From assembly GCF_017832355.1 (NCBI RefSeq), contig NZ_JAFIBY010000005.1, forward strand, positions 124,001-188,000: a stretch of DNA of 64,000 nucleotides, in the 5' to 3' direction. Shown here in pieces: positions 1-7,872 of this stretch. How positions within the stretch are numbered: position 1 is the first letter of the stretch; every line of letters begins with the position of its first letter. Source of the DNA: Serratia sp. PL17. Its GTDB lineage: Bacteria > Pseudomonadota > Gammaproteobacteria > Enterobacterales > Enterobacteriaceae. The position numbers and the translations under genes were made by a program. The notes below the pieces were generated by a model. The model searched no databases. It was not told where the DNA came from and worked only from the letters and a program-made list of their open reading frames with translations.

Positions 1-254
1 CCAATCAGTTGCAGCTGACGGCGGCGGCCTTCTTTCTTGATCTTCTGCGCCAGTTCAATCGCCGTGCGTAAATCTTCGTCCAGTGGGATGCGGTCCAGCG
101 CATTTTTACCCAGTTCGACCAGTTCTACACCCAGGTCTTTCAGCGCTTCGGCATCACGTTTAATTTCACTTTTACTGACCCAGATAATCTCGTCATCTTC
201 CTCGTCAATGTTCTCCGGGACATCGTCGAGCCAGTCTTCAGGCTGTTTGTTCAT
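1..254 (-). CDS. darP: DarP (YjgA), ribosome-associated protein, N-terminal part
   Basis: The reading frame starts at the ATG complementary to 252-254 and runs off the left edge, giving about 84 N-terminal residues. The acidic N-terminus ([20 protein letters not shown]) followed by a basic helix rich in K and R ([12 protein letters not shown]) matches the YjgA/DarP family (DUF615), a late assembly factor associated with the 50S ribosomal subunit. Divergent placement beside pmbA is the normal enterobacterial arrangement. Only the start is visible, so integrity of the rest cannot be judged. Confidence 0.93.
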   Translation of the reverse strand, partial: MNKQPEDWLDDVPENIDEEDDEIIWVSKSEIKRDAEALKDLGVELVELGKNALDRIPLDEDLRTAIELAQKIKKEGRRRQLQLI

Positions 255-431
255 AGTAGGCTCCGTTAAAAAGAGGCTAATCCTAACAGGTTGCCGGCTT
301 TATGCGAAATTCCGCGCGGTTCCTGTTAGACTCAAAAGTATAAATCACATGATTTTTGCGCGTGACTCCACGCGCAACCACGCCGCCACGGCACTTTTCT
401 CAACGATTTTCTGATTAAGTATGGCAGATTG

Positions 432-1772
432 ATGAAAGTAGTCACTCAAGTTGCAGAACAGCGCAAGGCGCTGGAACAGGCCGTTTCACAGGCTTTGGAA
501 CTGGCACGCGCCGGCTCCGATGCGGCAGAAGTTGCCGTGACCAAATCTACCGGTATCAGCGTCAGCACCCGCTTTGGAGAGGTGGAGAACGTTGAGTTCA
601 ACAGCGATGGCGCGTTGGGCATTACCGTTTATCACCAGCAGCGTAAAGGCAGTGCGTCTTCTACCGATCTCAGCCCGGATGCGATTGCCCGTACCGTGCA
701 GGCGGCACTGGATATTGCCCGTTATACCTCGGTAGATCCTAACGCTGGCCCGGCAGAAAAAGACCTGCTGGCGTTTGACGCACCGGATCTGGACCTGTTC
801 CACCCGGAAGAGCTGGACGCCGAGCGCGGTATCGAGCTGGCTGCGCGAGCAGAGCAGGCGTCACTGGCAGCAGACAAACGTATTACCAATACCGAAGGGG
901 GCAGTTTTAACAGCCACTACGGTATCAAGGTCTTCGGCAACAGCCACGGCATGTTGCAAAGTTACTGTTCCAGCCGGCATTCACTGTCGAGCTGCGTGAT
1001 TGCGGAACACAATGGTGACATGGAGCGTGATTACGCCTACACCATTGGCCGCGCGATGGGCGATCTGGAAAGCCCTGAATGGGTCGGTCAGGAATGTGCC
1101 CGCCGTACGCTGTCGCGCTTGGCACCGCGTAAGCTGTCGACCATGACCGCCCCGGTTTTGTTTGCTTCTGAAGTGGCAACAGGGTTGTTCGGGCATTTGG
1201 TCGGCGCCATCAGTGGGAGCAGCGTTTACCGTAAATCCACGTATCTGTTGGATTCTCTGGGTAAGCAAATCCTGCCGGACTGGCTGACCATCGAAGAGCA
1301 CCCACATCTGCTGAAAGGGCTGGCTTCTACGCCGTTCGACAGCGAGGGGGTCCGTACCCAACGCCGCGACATTGTCAAAGATGGCGTGCTGCAAACCTGG
1401 CTGATGACCAGCTATTCGGCGCGTAAGCTTGGTATGCACAGCACCGGCCATGCGGGCGGTATCCACAACTGGCGAATCAAGGGGCAGGGCGATGACTTTG
1501 CCGGCATGTTGAAGCAGTTGGGGACCGGTCTGGTGGTGACCGAACTGATGGGCCAGGGTGTCAGCGGTATTACCGGCGACTATTCGCGCGGTGCTGCGGG
1601 GTTCTGGGTGGAAAACGGCGAGATCCAATATCCGGTCAGCGAGGTCACCATTGCGGGCAACCTGAAGGATATGCTGCGTAACATCGTCAGCGTGGGCAGC
1701 GATATCGAAACCCGCAGCAACATCCAGTGCGGTTCCGTGTTGTTGCCGGACATGAAAATCGCCGGTCAGTAA
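432..1772 (+). CDS. pmbA: Metalloprotease PmbA/TldE
   Basis: A 446-residue protein, nearly identical along its length to E. coli PmbA (TldE). TldE is the non-metal-binding partner of the TldD/TldE protease, which degrades unfolded peptides, processes microcin B17 and influences CcdA stability. Recognisable blocks are the N-terminal [19 protein letters not shown] stretch and the C-terminal [18 protein letters not shown] region. I chose ATG 432; a TTG directly upstream (429) is in frame, and an ATG at 421 is stopped after three codons. The Shine-Dalgarno signal is weak. tldD itself is not in the window, as usual. Confidence 0.97.
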   Translation: MKVVTQVAEQRKALEQAVSQALELARAGSDAAEVAVTKSTGISVSTRFGEVENVEFNSDGALGITVYHQQRKGSASSTDLSPDAIARTVQAALDIARYTSVDPNAGPAEKDLLAFDAPDLDLFHPEELDAERGIELAARAEQASLAADKRITNTEGGSFNSHYGIKVFGNSHGMLQSYCSSRHSLSSCVIAEHNGDMERDYAYTIGRAMGDLESPEWVGQECARRTLSRLAPRKLSTMTAPVLFASEVATGLFGHLVGAISGSSVYRKSTYLLDSLGKQILPDWLTIEEHPHLLKGLASTPFDSEGVRTQRRDIVKDGVLQTWLMTSYSARKLGMHSTGHAGGIHNWRIKGQGDDFAGMLKQLGTGLVVTELMGQGVSGITGDYSRGAAGFWVENGEIQYPVSEVTIAGNLKDMLRNIVSVGSDIETRSNIQCGSVLLPDMKIAGQ

Positions 1773-1781
1773 TCTCTGCCA

Positions 1782-1809
1782 CGGCTGGCCGCTCCGGTTG
1801 CCAGCCGTA
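1782..1809 (+). terminator. Probable terminator after pmbA
   Basis: A 9-bp perfect stem (ACGGCTGGC / GCCAGCCGT) with a 10-nt loop begins 10 bases after the pmbA stop. The downstream tract is pyrimidine-rich (cccctttccccctttt) rather than pure T, so strength is uncertain. Confidence 0.55.
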
Positions 1810-1903
1810 TCACTCCCCTTTCCCCCTTTTAACCTTGCTTACAAATCTTCTGTTTCAGTTTTCGACTCCCTTGCCTATGGTTAGGCTGGGTCAAATAAAA
1901 CAA

Positions 1904-2030
1904 TATACCCGCCATACTTGAAGCCGCATCTGTGTTGGCTGCGAGCGCTCACCCCAGTCACTTACTTGAGTAAGTTTCTGAGGATTCACGTTCTTGCCGC
2001 CTTGATGCAACTCCAATTATTTTTGGGTAC
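1904..2030. repeat. ERIC element (127 bp)
   Basis: An imperfect palindrome of exactly 127 bp lies between pmbA and cybC. Its centre (1946-1967) matches the reverse complement of the classic ERIC2 consensus without mismatch (begins CGCTCACCCCAGTCACTTAC). The next block (AGTAAGTTTCTGAGGATTCAC) matches the ERIC1 consensus apart from two changes. The ends are inverted: TATACCC on the left and GGGTACA on the right, with matching ACTTGAAG..GCATC and TGATGCAACTCC arms. It ends 20 bp before the cybC start, so it would be transcribed as part of the cybC leader if the promoter lies upstream. Confidence 0.95.
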
Positions 2031-2049
2031 AACTGGAAGGTGAGCAAGC

Positions 2050-2436
2050 ATGTCGAACAAACTGAAAGCGCTTATGGCATTGACGCTGCTGGGTGCCAGT
2101 TCACTGGCCGTCGCAGCCGATCTGGCCGACGATATGGATACCATCGCAGGCAATTACAAAACGGTGCTGAGCACCGACTCCCCGGACACCATGAAGCAAA
2201 GCTTGCAGAATATGCGTGCTGCTGCAGTGGATGCGAAGCAAAGTAAACCACCTAAACTGGAAGATAAAGCAGCCAATAGCCCGGAAATAAAAGATTTCCA
2301 TCATGGCCTGGACACGTTGATCGGCCAGATCGATCAATCGCTGGCGCTGGCTAATCAAGGCAAATTGGCTGAAGCCAAGCAAGTCGCTCAGGGCTTCAAG
2401 CAAACCCGCGACGCCAATCACAAGAAATTCCGCTAA
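2050..2436 (+). CDS. cybC: Soluble cytochrome b562, periplasmic
   Basis: A 128-residue precursor with a Sec signal peptide cut after residue 22 (AVA|AD). The mature protein is about 106 residues, as in E. coli cytochrome b562. Both haem ligands are present: Met29 (mature Met7) and His124 (mature His102). There is no CxxCH motif, consistent with non-covalent haem b. The conserved PPKLEDK and SPE-KDF-HG stretches support the assignment. It is a periplasmic four-helix electron carrier of unclear physiological role. The ribosome-binding site is GGAAGG just upstream. Its stop codon overlaps the stop of the convergent AraC-type gene. Confidence 0.95.
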   Translation: MSNKLKALMALTLLGASSLAVAADLADDMDTIAGNYKTVLSTDSPDTMKQSLQNMRAAAVDAKQSKPPKLEDKAANSPEIKDFHHGLDTLIGQIDQSLALANQGKLAEAKQVAQGFKQTRDANHKKFR

Positions 2437-3227
2437 GCCTTTTCGCGCCGTTCTGACGCCAGATAGCAGGACGGCGCATGTCCCAGTACGCGTCGAAACA
2501 TCGTTGCAAATGCCGCGCTGCTTTCATAACCCAAGTCCAGAGCGACCTGTGTCACGCTGCTGCCTTCGGTCAGCCTGGCCAATGCCAACACCACGCAGGC
2601 TCGCTGGCGCCACTGCGAAAATGACATGCCGGTCTGAGCGCGAAACAGACGGCTGAAGCTGCGGATACTCATGTACAGGCGTGCGGCCCATTCCTGCGGT
2701 GAGTCATGGGCGTCAGGTTGTTGCAGGAAACGTTGGCACAGTTCACCCAAGCGTGAGTCCGTGGGCAGCGGGATATGCAACGGTAAGGCCTGCAGATGAG
2801 CAAGTTCATGCAATAACAGGCTGACCAGCGCGCCATCCCGGCCTTGTGGATCGTATTCCAGAGGCATATCGACGGCTGCCATCAACAGTTGGCGCATCAG
2901 TGGCGTCACGCTAACCACTTGGCAAACCTGTGGTTGATTGGGCAGTAGAGCCGTCGGCTCAATGTATAGGCTCCGCGTAGTGACACCGACCATTCTGACC
3001 TCATGCGGCATCTGCGGTGGCAACCATACCGCGCGCTGCGGCGGCACAATCCAATTCCCCTGACGGGTAAACACGTGCATCACACCGGTCGCGCCATACA
3101 GGAGTTGGGCGCGACGGTGACAGTGCATGGGCAGCAGATGGCCTGACGGATAATCGGTGCCAATGGCGATCACGGACCTGGACACGTGATCGAGGTCATC
3201 TATACGTACGTTGCGCATAAGCCCCAT
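2433..3227 (-). CDS. AraC-family transcriptional regulator
   Basis: A 264-residue protein. The N-terminal half looks like a cupin sensor (HCHRRAQLLYGATGVMHVF, then WLPPQMPHEVRM). The C-terminal 100 residues hold the two helix-turn-helix motifs of the AraC family (YMSIRSFSRLFRAQTGMSF and VTQVALDLGYESSAAFATMF). This resembles the NimR/YdeO-like cupin-AraC group, but I do not recognise a named orthologue. It is divergent from the FAD-oxidoreductase operon across 273 bp and convergent with cybC, with stop codons overlapping by 2-3 bases. By position it may regulate itself or the divergent operon; this is inference only. Confidence 0.9.
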   Translation of the reverse strand: MGLMRNVRIDDLDHVSRSVIAIGTDYPSGHLLPMHCHRRAQLLYGATGVMHVFTRQGNWIVPPQRAVWLPPQMPHEVRMVGVTTRSLYIEPTALLPNQPQVCQVVSVTPLMRQLLMAAVDMPLEYDPQGRDGALVSLLLHELAHLQALPLHIPLPTDSRLGELCQRFLQQPDAHDSPQEWAARLYMSIRSFSRLFRAQTGMSFSQWRQRACVVLALARLTEGSSVTQVALDLGYESSAAFATMFRRVLGHAPSCYLASERREKA

Positions 3228-3500
3228 CGTTGAGTATTTTGACCGAAATGCAATGATAGTTGGCCCTTCATATAAAGCAAGCCAATCGCCATCACTTTAC
3301 TATCAAGGAAGAGAAATAACGCTGCCTTGGCAGTGAGATATTTTTATTGTTGATTGAACCCTCTTATTTTAAACGCCGGGGCAGGGCGAGGTCTCTCGTC
3401 TGCACAATACAAGAAGTTAATAAGGAATAAGTTATCTTTTTTATTCCACACCTGAAGCAATAGTTCTTCTTTTAATGCTGTGACTATAAGGTGATATTTC

Positions 3501-4955
3501 ATGTGTAAGATCGGTGTGATTGGTGGTGGGGCGGCTGGCATTTCCTTTGTTTACAACTTTATTAAGAATAAGTCAGTTAATAATTGCAGTAAACATCTTT
3601 CTCTGAAGGTTTTTGACAAGCAAGGTTTTAACGGTGGCATGGCTTACAGCAGCGATTTCGATAGCCATATTTTAAATATGACGCCGGAGAACATGTCGGC
3701 AGATATTTTTGATCGTGCGCATTTTTCAGATTGGATCACGATGCATTTCCCTCGCTACAGTAAAGACCGTTACCCGCCGCGTTGGCTTTATAAAGAGTAT
3801 CTCGATTTTATCCGTGACATGTCGGTCTTTATGGCTGCCGACAGTAACGTAACCCTGAATTTCATTACCGCAGAAGTTGAGGAAATAGGCACGCATCCTG
3901 CGGGATATTTGCTGACCACGGCGGATGGTGTTGCGGAGCAGATGAATGCGCTGGTGCTGTGCTCAGGGCATAATGAAGCGGAAAGCCTGTATCCCATTGA
4001 TGGCGTGATTTCTTATCAGGCGAATCGAGATCTTCCCGCTATCAACCCTGTTTCAGCCATCGGCGTGATTGGCTGCAGCCTAACGGCGATCGATGCCATT
4101 ATTGAACTGATTGAGCGCGTTGGGGCTAGCGATATCTCGGCTTTGTCGCGATCCGGATTGTTTCCCAGTGTTCAACCCGCGCTGATGCGTGCACCGCCGC
4201 CAGGATTCAGGCAGCAATTGATCCGTTTTGTCGCCAACAATAACTCTATCGATGCGCATCAGTTAGTTCACATGATTAATGCGGCGCTGGAACAATACTA
4301 CCCTGGGCCGGAACGGTTGACGGTATTGTCCTCTATGGGGGCTGGCAGAGATTGTTATCGTGACCTGGCCGAAAGCCTGGATCGGGCACGTTTTGCGCGT
4401 GAGCATATCTGCAGCTACCTGGCCGCGATCCACCCGGCAGTGTGTGAAGCCTGGGTTAAAATGGATGAAAATAACCGACAAGTATTTATGCGTTTTTATA
4501 ATTCTTCCTGGATGCGTAATCGGCACGCTATGCCCTTAAAGAATGCCTATAAAATTATTACTGGATTAGAGTGTCAACGCTTACGGGTCTTTGGCGGTGT
4601 GGTAAATATCGACAAGGATAATCACGGGTTCAAAGTTTTCTGCCACAATGCAACGGTACATACTCAATATTTACTCAATTGTACTGCCCCTTCATATCAA
4701 ATGAAGCCAAACCGGTTAAATGACACGCTTCTTCAAGGTGGACTGGTGCAGGAAAATAGATTTGGTGGTGTGAAGTGTAATCCCATCACGTTAAAAGTCC
4801 CGGATGAACAGGGCAATGAACAAAACCTGTACTCTCTTGGCGCCCCAGCCAAAGGGGATCTTTTTTATACCTCGGCAATGGAGTCCATTACGCGAGATAT
4901 CAGCAAAATAGTTTTTAATAACAGCATATTTAATACAAAGAAGGCGACAGTATGA
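3501..4955 (+). CDS. FAD/NAD(P)-binding oxidoreductase (NAD_binding_9 type)
   Basis: A 484-residue protein starting with a Rossmann dinucleotide fold (IGVIGGGAAGISFVY, residues 4-18), followed by an ILNMTPENMSADIF segment and a second nucleotide-binding-like motif (IGVIGCSLTAIDAI, near residue 186). This is the layout of the HI0933/YdhS-like FAD-NAD(P)-binding family. The substrate is unknown. A good ribosome-binding site (AAGGTG) lies 8 nt before the ATG. The stop overlaps the next gene by ATGA, so the two are translationally coupled. The first ~150 bp are strikingly AT-rich compared with the window, suggesting horizontal acquisition. With a formyltransferase and a permease downstream, it could act on an amine that is later formylated and exported. 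Confidence 0.85.
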   Translation: MCKIGVIGGGAAGISFVYNFIKNKSVNNCSKHLSLKVFDKQGFNGGMAYSSDFDSHILNMTPENMSADIFDRAHFSDWITMHFPRYSKDRYPPRWLYKEYLDFIRDMSVFMAADSNVTLNFITAEVEEIGTHPAGYLLTTADGVAEQMNALVLCSGHNEAESLYPIDGVISYQANRDLPAINPVSAIGVIGCSLTAIDAIIELIERVGASDISALSRSGLFPSVQPALMRAPPPGFRQQLIRFVANNNSIDAHQLVHMINAALEQYYPGPERLTVLSSMGAGRDCYRDLAESLDRARFAREHICSYLAAIHPAVCEAWVKMDENNRQVFMRFYNSSWMRNRHAMPLKNAYKIITGLECQRLRVFGGVVNIDKDNHGFKVFCHNATVHTQYLLNCTAPSYQMKPNRLNDTLLQGGLVQENRFGGVKCNPITLKVPDEQGNEQNLYSLGAPAKGDLFYTSAMESITRDISKIVFNNSIFNTKKATV

Positions 4956-5833
4956 AAAACGTAGCGCTATTTGTTGGCAACGATATTTTTTCTTGGTTGG
5001 CATGCCAGGATGTTATTAGCGCCTTAAACAAGGAATGTGCCTTTACGGTTTATTTTCCACTGGTGAAAGCCTCAGGCCGTTCGCAAGAACCGGCAGTGCG
5101 GCAGTTGGGTCTCTATGAACGTCAGGTATTGAATGACTTTGTCTTTCCGTTCGTCACTCGACATGCAGATATTTGTCAGGGTGCTTATCAGGCTCCGCAG
5201 ATTTTCCTGGCCGGAGCAGCAGTCAGGGCCCACCGTATTGCCGACATTAATGATGCAACCTTCATCAGCAGTTTGGGCAATATGGATGCGGTCATTTCGT
5301 TACGTTGTTATCAGAAATTCTCTGCAGATTATGTGCGGGCCTTCAGCCAGCGCGGTAAATTGCTGTGGAATCTGCATCCAGGGGATTTGCCACATTATCG
5401 CGGTGTCATGACACTGTTCCGCGCGATGGTCAACGGCGAGAAAAATTGTGCATTGACGCTGCATGAAATGGACGAGCAATGGGATGCCGGTCCGGTGATC
5501 GCCCGACAGCCGGCTGAGCTGCGCTATGACCTTTCATTTTTGGAAAACATGTTGCTGCTGGGGTGCCGTTCTGGGGCATTTTTGGCGCATCAGTTGATGC
5601 AGGCGGGCGAGCGGGAAGCGGTGGCCGTTGAGCTACAGGGCGACTACCGTTACTGGGGATTTCCTGACGCGCCAGCTCTGGCGCAGGCGGAGGCGCTTGG
5701 GATTGAACTGATCGACCATGATGCCATTTGCCACCATTACCTGTCGCTGTTTGTGGGCGATGAGTTCCATGAGCTGGCTGGCCAGTTCGCTGCTGGTTTC
5801 GACGATTTCATTCGGGCGCATAGCCATGATTGA
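4952..5833 (+). CDS. Formyltransferase family protein (10-formyl-THF dependent type)
   Basis: A 293-residue protein whose middle resembles the catalytic domain of glycinamide ribonucleotide and methionyl-tRNA formyltransferases. The catalytic triad is visible: Asn140 and His142 in WNLHPGDLPHYRG, and Asp178 in EQWDAGPVI. The His-to-Asp spacing of 36 residues equals that of PurN and Fmt. The C-terminal tRNA-binding domain of Fmt is absent, so a small amine substrate is more likely (sugar amine, amino acid or hydroxylamine). It overlaps the oxidoreductase gene by 4 bp and the permease gene by 8 bp. Function beyond formyl transfer is unknown. Confidence 0.85.
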   Translation: MKNVALFVGNDIFSWLACQDVISALNKECAFTVYFPLVKASGRSQEPAVRQLGLYERQVLNDFVFPFVTRHADICQGAYQAPQIFLAGAAVRAHRIADINDATFISSLGNMDAVISLRCYQKFSADYVRAFSQRGKLLWNLHPGDLPHYRGVMTLFRAMVNGEKNCALTLHEMDEQWDAGPVIARQPAELRYDLSFLENMLLLGCRSGAFLAHQLMQAGEREAVAVELQGDYRYWGFPDAPALAQAEALGIELIDHDAICHHYLSLFVGDEFHELAGQFAAGFDDFIRAHSHD

Positions 5834-6614
5834 GATGTTGATCATTCTTGGTGCCGGTTTTATTACCGGCATTACCACCATTTTATTCGGCTTCGGTGGC
5901 GGATTCGTCGTGGTGCCTTTTGTGTATCACCTGGTTGCCTCTTCGGGCGAACAGTCGGGTCAGGCGATGCATGTTGCCGTGGCAACCTCAACGGCGGTGA
6001 TGATCCTGAACGCGGGTTACGCCACCTTCACCAACTGGCGCAGTGGTAATCTGCTGCGTGAAACCATTGTTCCGCTGATTTACTTTATCGCTATTGGTGC
6101 TGCATTGGGGGCCTTCGCCTCAAGCCTGTTGGAAGACGGCGTGGTCAGGCTCCTGTTTGTGATTTATATGCTGGTAACGATTGCGGACTGTTTGTTCAGG
6201 CAGGGGTTTTTGGTCAAACCGCCCCGAGCAACCTTGTCTAAGGTGACGCTGTTTGTCGGTGGTCCACTCATCGGGGTGATTGCCACTATGCTCGGTGTGG
6301 GGGGGAGCGTGCTAACGGTGCCTTTATTACGCCGGCATGGCTACGAGATGAAACATTGCGTCAGCGCGGCCAATCCACTGTCGATCCCGGTCGCCATCAT
6401 TGGCGCACTGATGTATATCGGTTTGGGCTGGAAGGAAATGGCTGGGCCCCAATATTTGGGCTATGTCAATTTGACCATTCTGGGGTTGCTTGTCGCGGCA
6501 GGTATTATGGGAATTGTGTTCGCCAAAAAATGGTTGCCGAAGGTTAATGACAGGCTGCATGCCAGAATTTACGTGCTGTTGTTGATCGTGGTGTTGATCG
6601 CCATCAGCCTATAA
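5826..6614 (+). CDS. TauE/SafE (DUF81) family membrane permease
   Basis: A 262-residue hydrophobic protein of about eight membrane segments with two related halves, each opening with a glycine-rich motif (GFITGITTILFGFGGGFVVVPF and PLIGVIATMLGVGGSVLTVPLL). That internal duplication is typical of TauE/SafE anion exporters, which move sulfite, sulfoacetate or other organic anions. I place the start at ATG 5826, inside the final codons of the formyltransferase gene; a second in-frame ATG at 5835 is possible. Tight overlap with two enzymes suggests it exports or imports the product or substrate of that pathway. Confidence 0.88.
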   Translation: MIEMLIILGAGFITGITTILFGFGGGFVVVPFVYHLVASSGEQSGQAMHVAVATSTAVMILNAGYATFTNWRSGNLLRETIVPLIYFIAIGAALGAFASSLLEDGVVRLLFVIYMLVTIADCLFRQGFLVKPPRATLSKVTLFVGGPLIGVIATMLGVGGSVLTVPLLRRHGYEMKHCVSAANPLSIPVAIIGALMYIGLGWKEMAGPQYLGYVNLTILGLLVAAGIMGIVFAKKWLPKVNDRLHARIYVLLLIVVLIAISL

Positions 6615-6623
6615 ACGCAGAAA

Positions 6624-6643
6624 GGGCGGTATCGTCACCGCCC
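6624..6643. terminator. Hairpin between permease and rnk 3' ends
   Basis: A perfect 7-bp stem (GGGCGGT / ACCGCCC) lies in the 39-bp gap between convergent genes. On the minus strand it is followed by TTTCTG, so it may weakly terminate rnk. Confidence 0.4.
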
Positions 6644-6653
6644 TGATAACCGC

Positions 6654-7064
6654 TTAGCGGTGGTATTCACCTGCCGCTTCTGGCTGGTACAACAGTTCCA
6701 GCACTTCGATTCGTGCTTCTTCGCCATTCGGTAACTGCCAGGTAATCTGGTTGCCGATATGCATACCCAACAGTGCTGCGCCCAAGGGCGCCATCACCGA
6801 AAGCTGCTCGTGGCTATCTTTCAGCGACGCCGGGTAAACCAGAGTACGCACATGTTCTTCTGCAGTATGCAGATCGCGGAAACGCACGCGGCTGTTCATG
6901 GTCACCACGTTGGCCGGGATCTGGGACGGCGGCAGGATTTCGGCGCGATCCAGTTCGACGTTCAGCGCGGCGGCGACGTCGGTGTTGGCAAAGGCCGGTT
7001 GTTCCAATAGCGCATCCAGGCGTTCCGCATCCAGCTCATTAATAGTAATGGTTGGCTTGGTCAT
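6654..7064 (-). CDS. rnk: Regulator of nucleoside diphosphate kinase
   Basis: A 136-residue protein of the same length as E. coli Rnk and similar throughout. It has the N-terminal coiled-coil region with [17 protein letters not shown], and the C-terminal GreA/B-like FKBP fold with [20 protein letters not shown] and [12 protein letters not shown]. Rnk binds RNA polymerase and affects nucleoside diphosphate kinase levels and alginate-type phenotypes in relatives. The start (ATG at 7062-7064) follows a GGAGAG ribosome-binding site. A strong minus-strand terminator 53 bp upstream points to leader attenuation (see separate entry). Confidence 0.97.
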   Translation of the reverse strand: MTKPTITINELDAERLDALLEQPAFANTDVAAALNVELDRAEILPPSQIPANVVTMNSRVRFRDLHTAEEHVRTLVYPASLKDSHEQLSVMAPLGAALLGMHIGNQITWQLPNGEEARIEVLELLYQPEAAGEYHR

Positions 7065-7116
7065 TCCACTCTCCAGTCAAATCAAAAGGCGTCGGGTCAC
7101 GCGCCCATAAATTCGG

Positions 7117-7165
7117 AAAAACAACACAAAAGCAACACCCCCGCGCCAGAGGAGCGGGGGTGTTG
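7117..7165 (-). terminator. Attenuator terminator of the rnk leader
   Basis: A perfect 12-bp stem (7133-7144 with 7154-7165, CAACACCCCCGC / GCGGGGGTGTTG) with a 9-nt loop is followed on the minus strand by CTTTTGTGTTGTTTTT. This is a textbook Rho-independent terminator located upstream of rnk, not downstream of any gene. From memory, a terminator-bearing 'rnk leader' has been described as a putative attenuator in Enterobacterales. This matches it in position and structure. Confidence 0.88.
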
Positions 7166-7489
7166 TTGATGTCGAATTGTCTTACCGATAGTAGGCGGTT
7201 AAGCGGGGAAAAGAAAGAGATCCCGATCACGAAGCTTTTCACCGCCGCTGGGCTAACTGGAAACAGCTTGTGGCGTTATCTTTTTGTAATTTAATTGAAT
7301 TATCTAATAAATCCTTATTTTGCGAAATGGATCCCTGATGCTCACTGAATTTCCACTTCCAACTGGAAAAAAACACGCTACACAGAAAATCGTCCCGGGG
7401 TTAGGGTAAAGGCATCAGAGAAGGCGGGTTATTCAAGTGATGCGCTGTGAGATTGACAGAATCATGTTGGGATCTAGGGGTACTGAAAA
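7166..7489. other. Intergenic region: rnk leader and upstream region of the PRD/DUF operon
   Basis: No convincing protein gene. The left part should hold the 5' portion of the minus-strand rnk leader and its promoter (AT-rich stretch 7275-7320). The right part is the upstream region of the plus-strand accessory operon. An inverted repeat sits at 7350-7369. A perfect TTGACA at 7453-7458 has no matching -10 at normal spacing. I could not assign promoters with confidence. Confidence 0.5.
7350..7369. promoter_or_regulatory. Inverted repeat, candidate operator of the accessory operon
   Basis: TTTCCA-N8-TGGAAA is a perfect 6-bp inverted repeat 120 bp upstream of the first gene of the operon. Its placement suits an activator site for the BglG/MtlR-type regulator encoded at the far end of the locus. 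This is inference; no such site is established. Confidence 0.3.
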
Positions 7490-7837
7490 GTGAATGATGG
7501 ATCTGCTGCGAGAGAAAATAATGAACAGCCTGATGTCAGCATGGCCGGGGCGATAACTGAACAGGTGTTGTCGGATATTACCGCCATGCTGAATGAGGAC
7601 GGTATTTATACCAATGCGGTACAGCAACAGATGTTGGAGTCGCATATTCGCGCTATGGTGTTGCGTTCAATAACCGGCGAGCCACTACCGGAAGTTGATA
7701 AATCACTGTTTGATGAGATCTCAGCGGAGTCAATGCAAATGGCTGAAAGAGTGGTCGATCAGTTTACCACTCTGCCGATCGAAGAAGCTTATTTGCTTTC
7801 CGTGCATTTTGAAGTGGCAAAAGATAATAACCAATAG
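7490..7837 (+). CDS. Stand-alone PRD-domain protein (EF_0829-like)
   Basis: A 115-residue protein that is essentially one PTS regulation domain. Both signature histidines are present: His52 in MLESHIRAM and His106 in LLSVHFEVA. PRDs are normally phosphorylated on such histidines by HPr or EIIB inside BglG-type regulators; here the domain stands alone without a DNA- or RNA-binding part. The start is GTG 7490, chosen because AGGGG sits 10 nt upstream; the next in-frame ATG (7541) has no ribosome-binding site. First gene of the DUF4310/4311/4312 operon, 35 bp before the SFCGS gene. Role unknown, possibly a phosphorylation-controlled component of the uptake system. Confidence 0.85.
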   Translation: MNDGSAARENNEQPDVSMAGAITEQVLSDITAMLNEDGIYTNAVQQQMLESHIRAMVLRSITGEPLPEVDKSLFDEISAESMQMAERVVDQFTTLPIEEAYLLSVHFEVAKDNNQ

Positions 7838-7872
7838 CTATTAGCGAATTACATTAATCAGGAGAAAATACC

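Noticed and set aside
981-1628. 215-codon minus-strand open frame within pmbA
   Set aside because: Antisense shadow of a conserved gene.
7039-7242. 67-codon minus-strand open frame across the rnk leader
   Set aside because: It would be translated through the perfect terminator stem and overlaps the rnk start out of frame; the region is better explained as an untranslated leader.
7270-7300. Possible sigma-54 promoter for the accessory operon
   Set aside because: TGGCGT followed by a T-run lacks the GC of the -12 element. The Salmonella dga operon uses sigma-54, but the regulator here is not an NtrC-type activator.
7453-7458. Perfect TTGACA -35 hexamer upstream of the PRD gene
   Set aside because: No -10-like hexamer at 15-19 bp; the expected position is the GC-rich ribosome-binding site.
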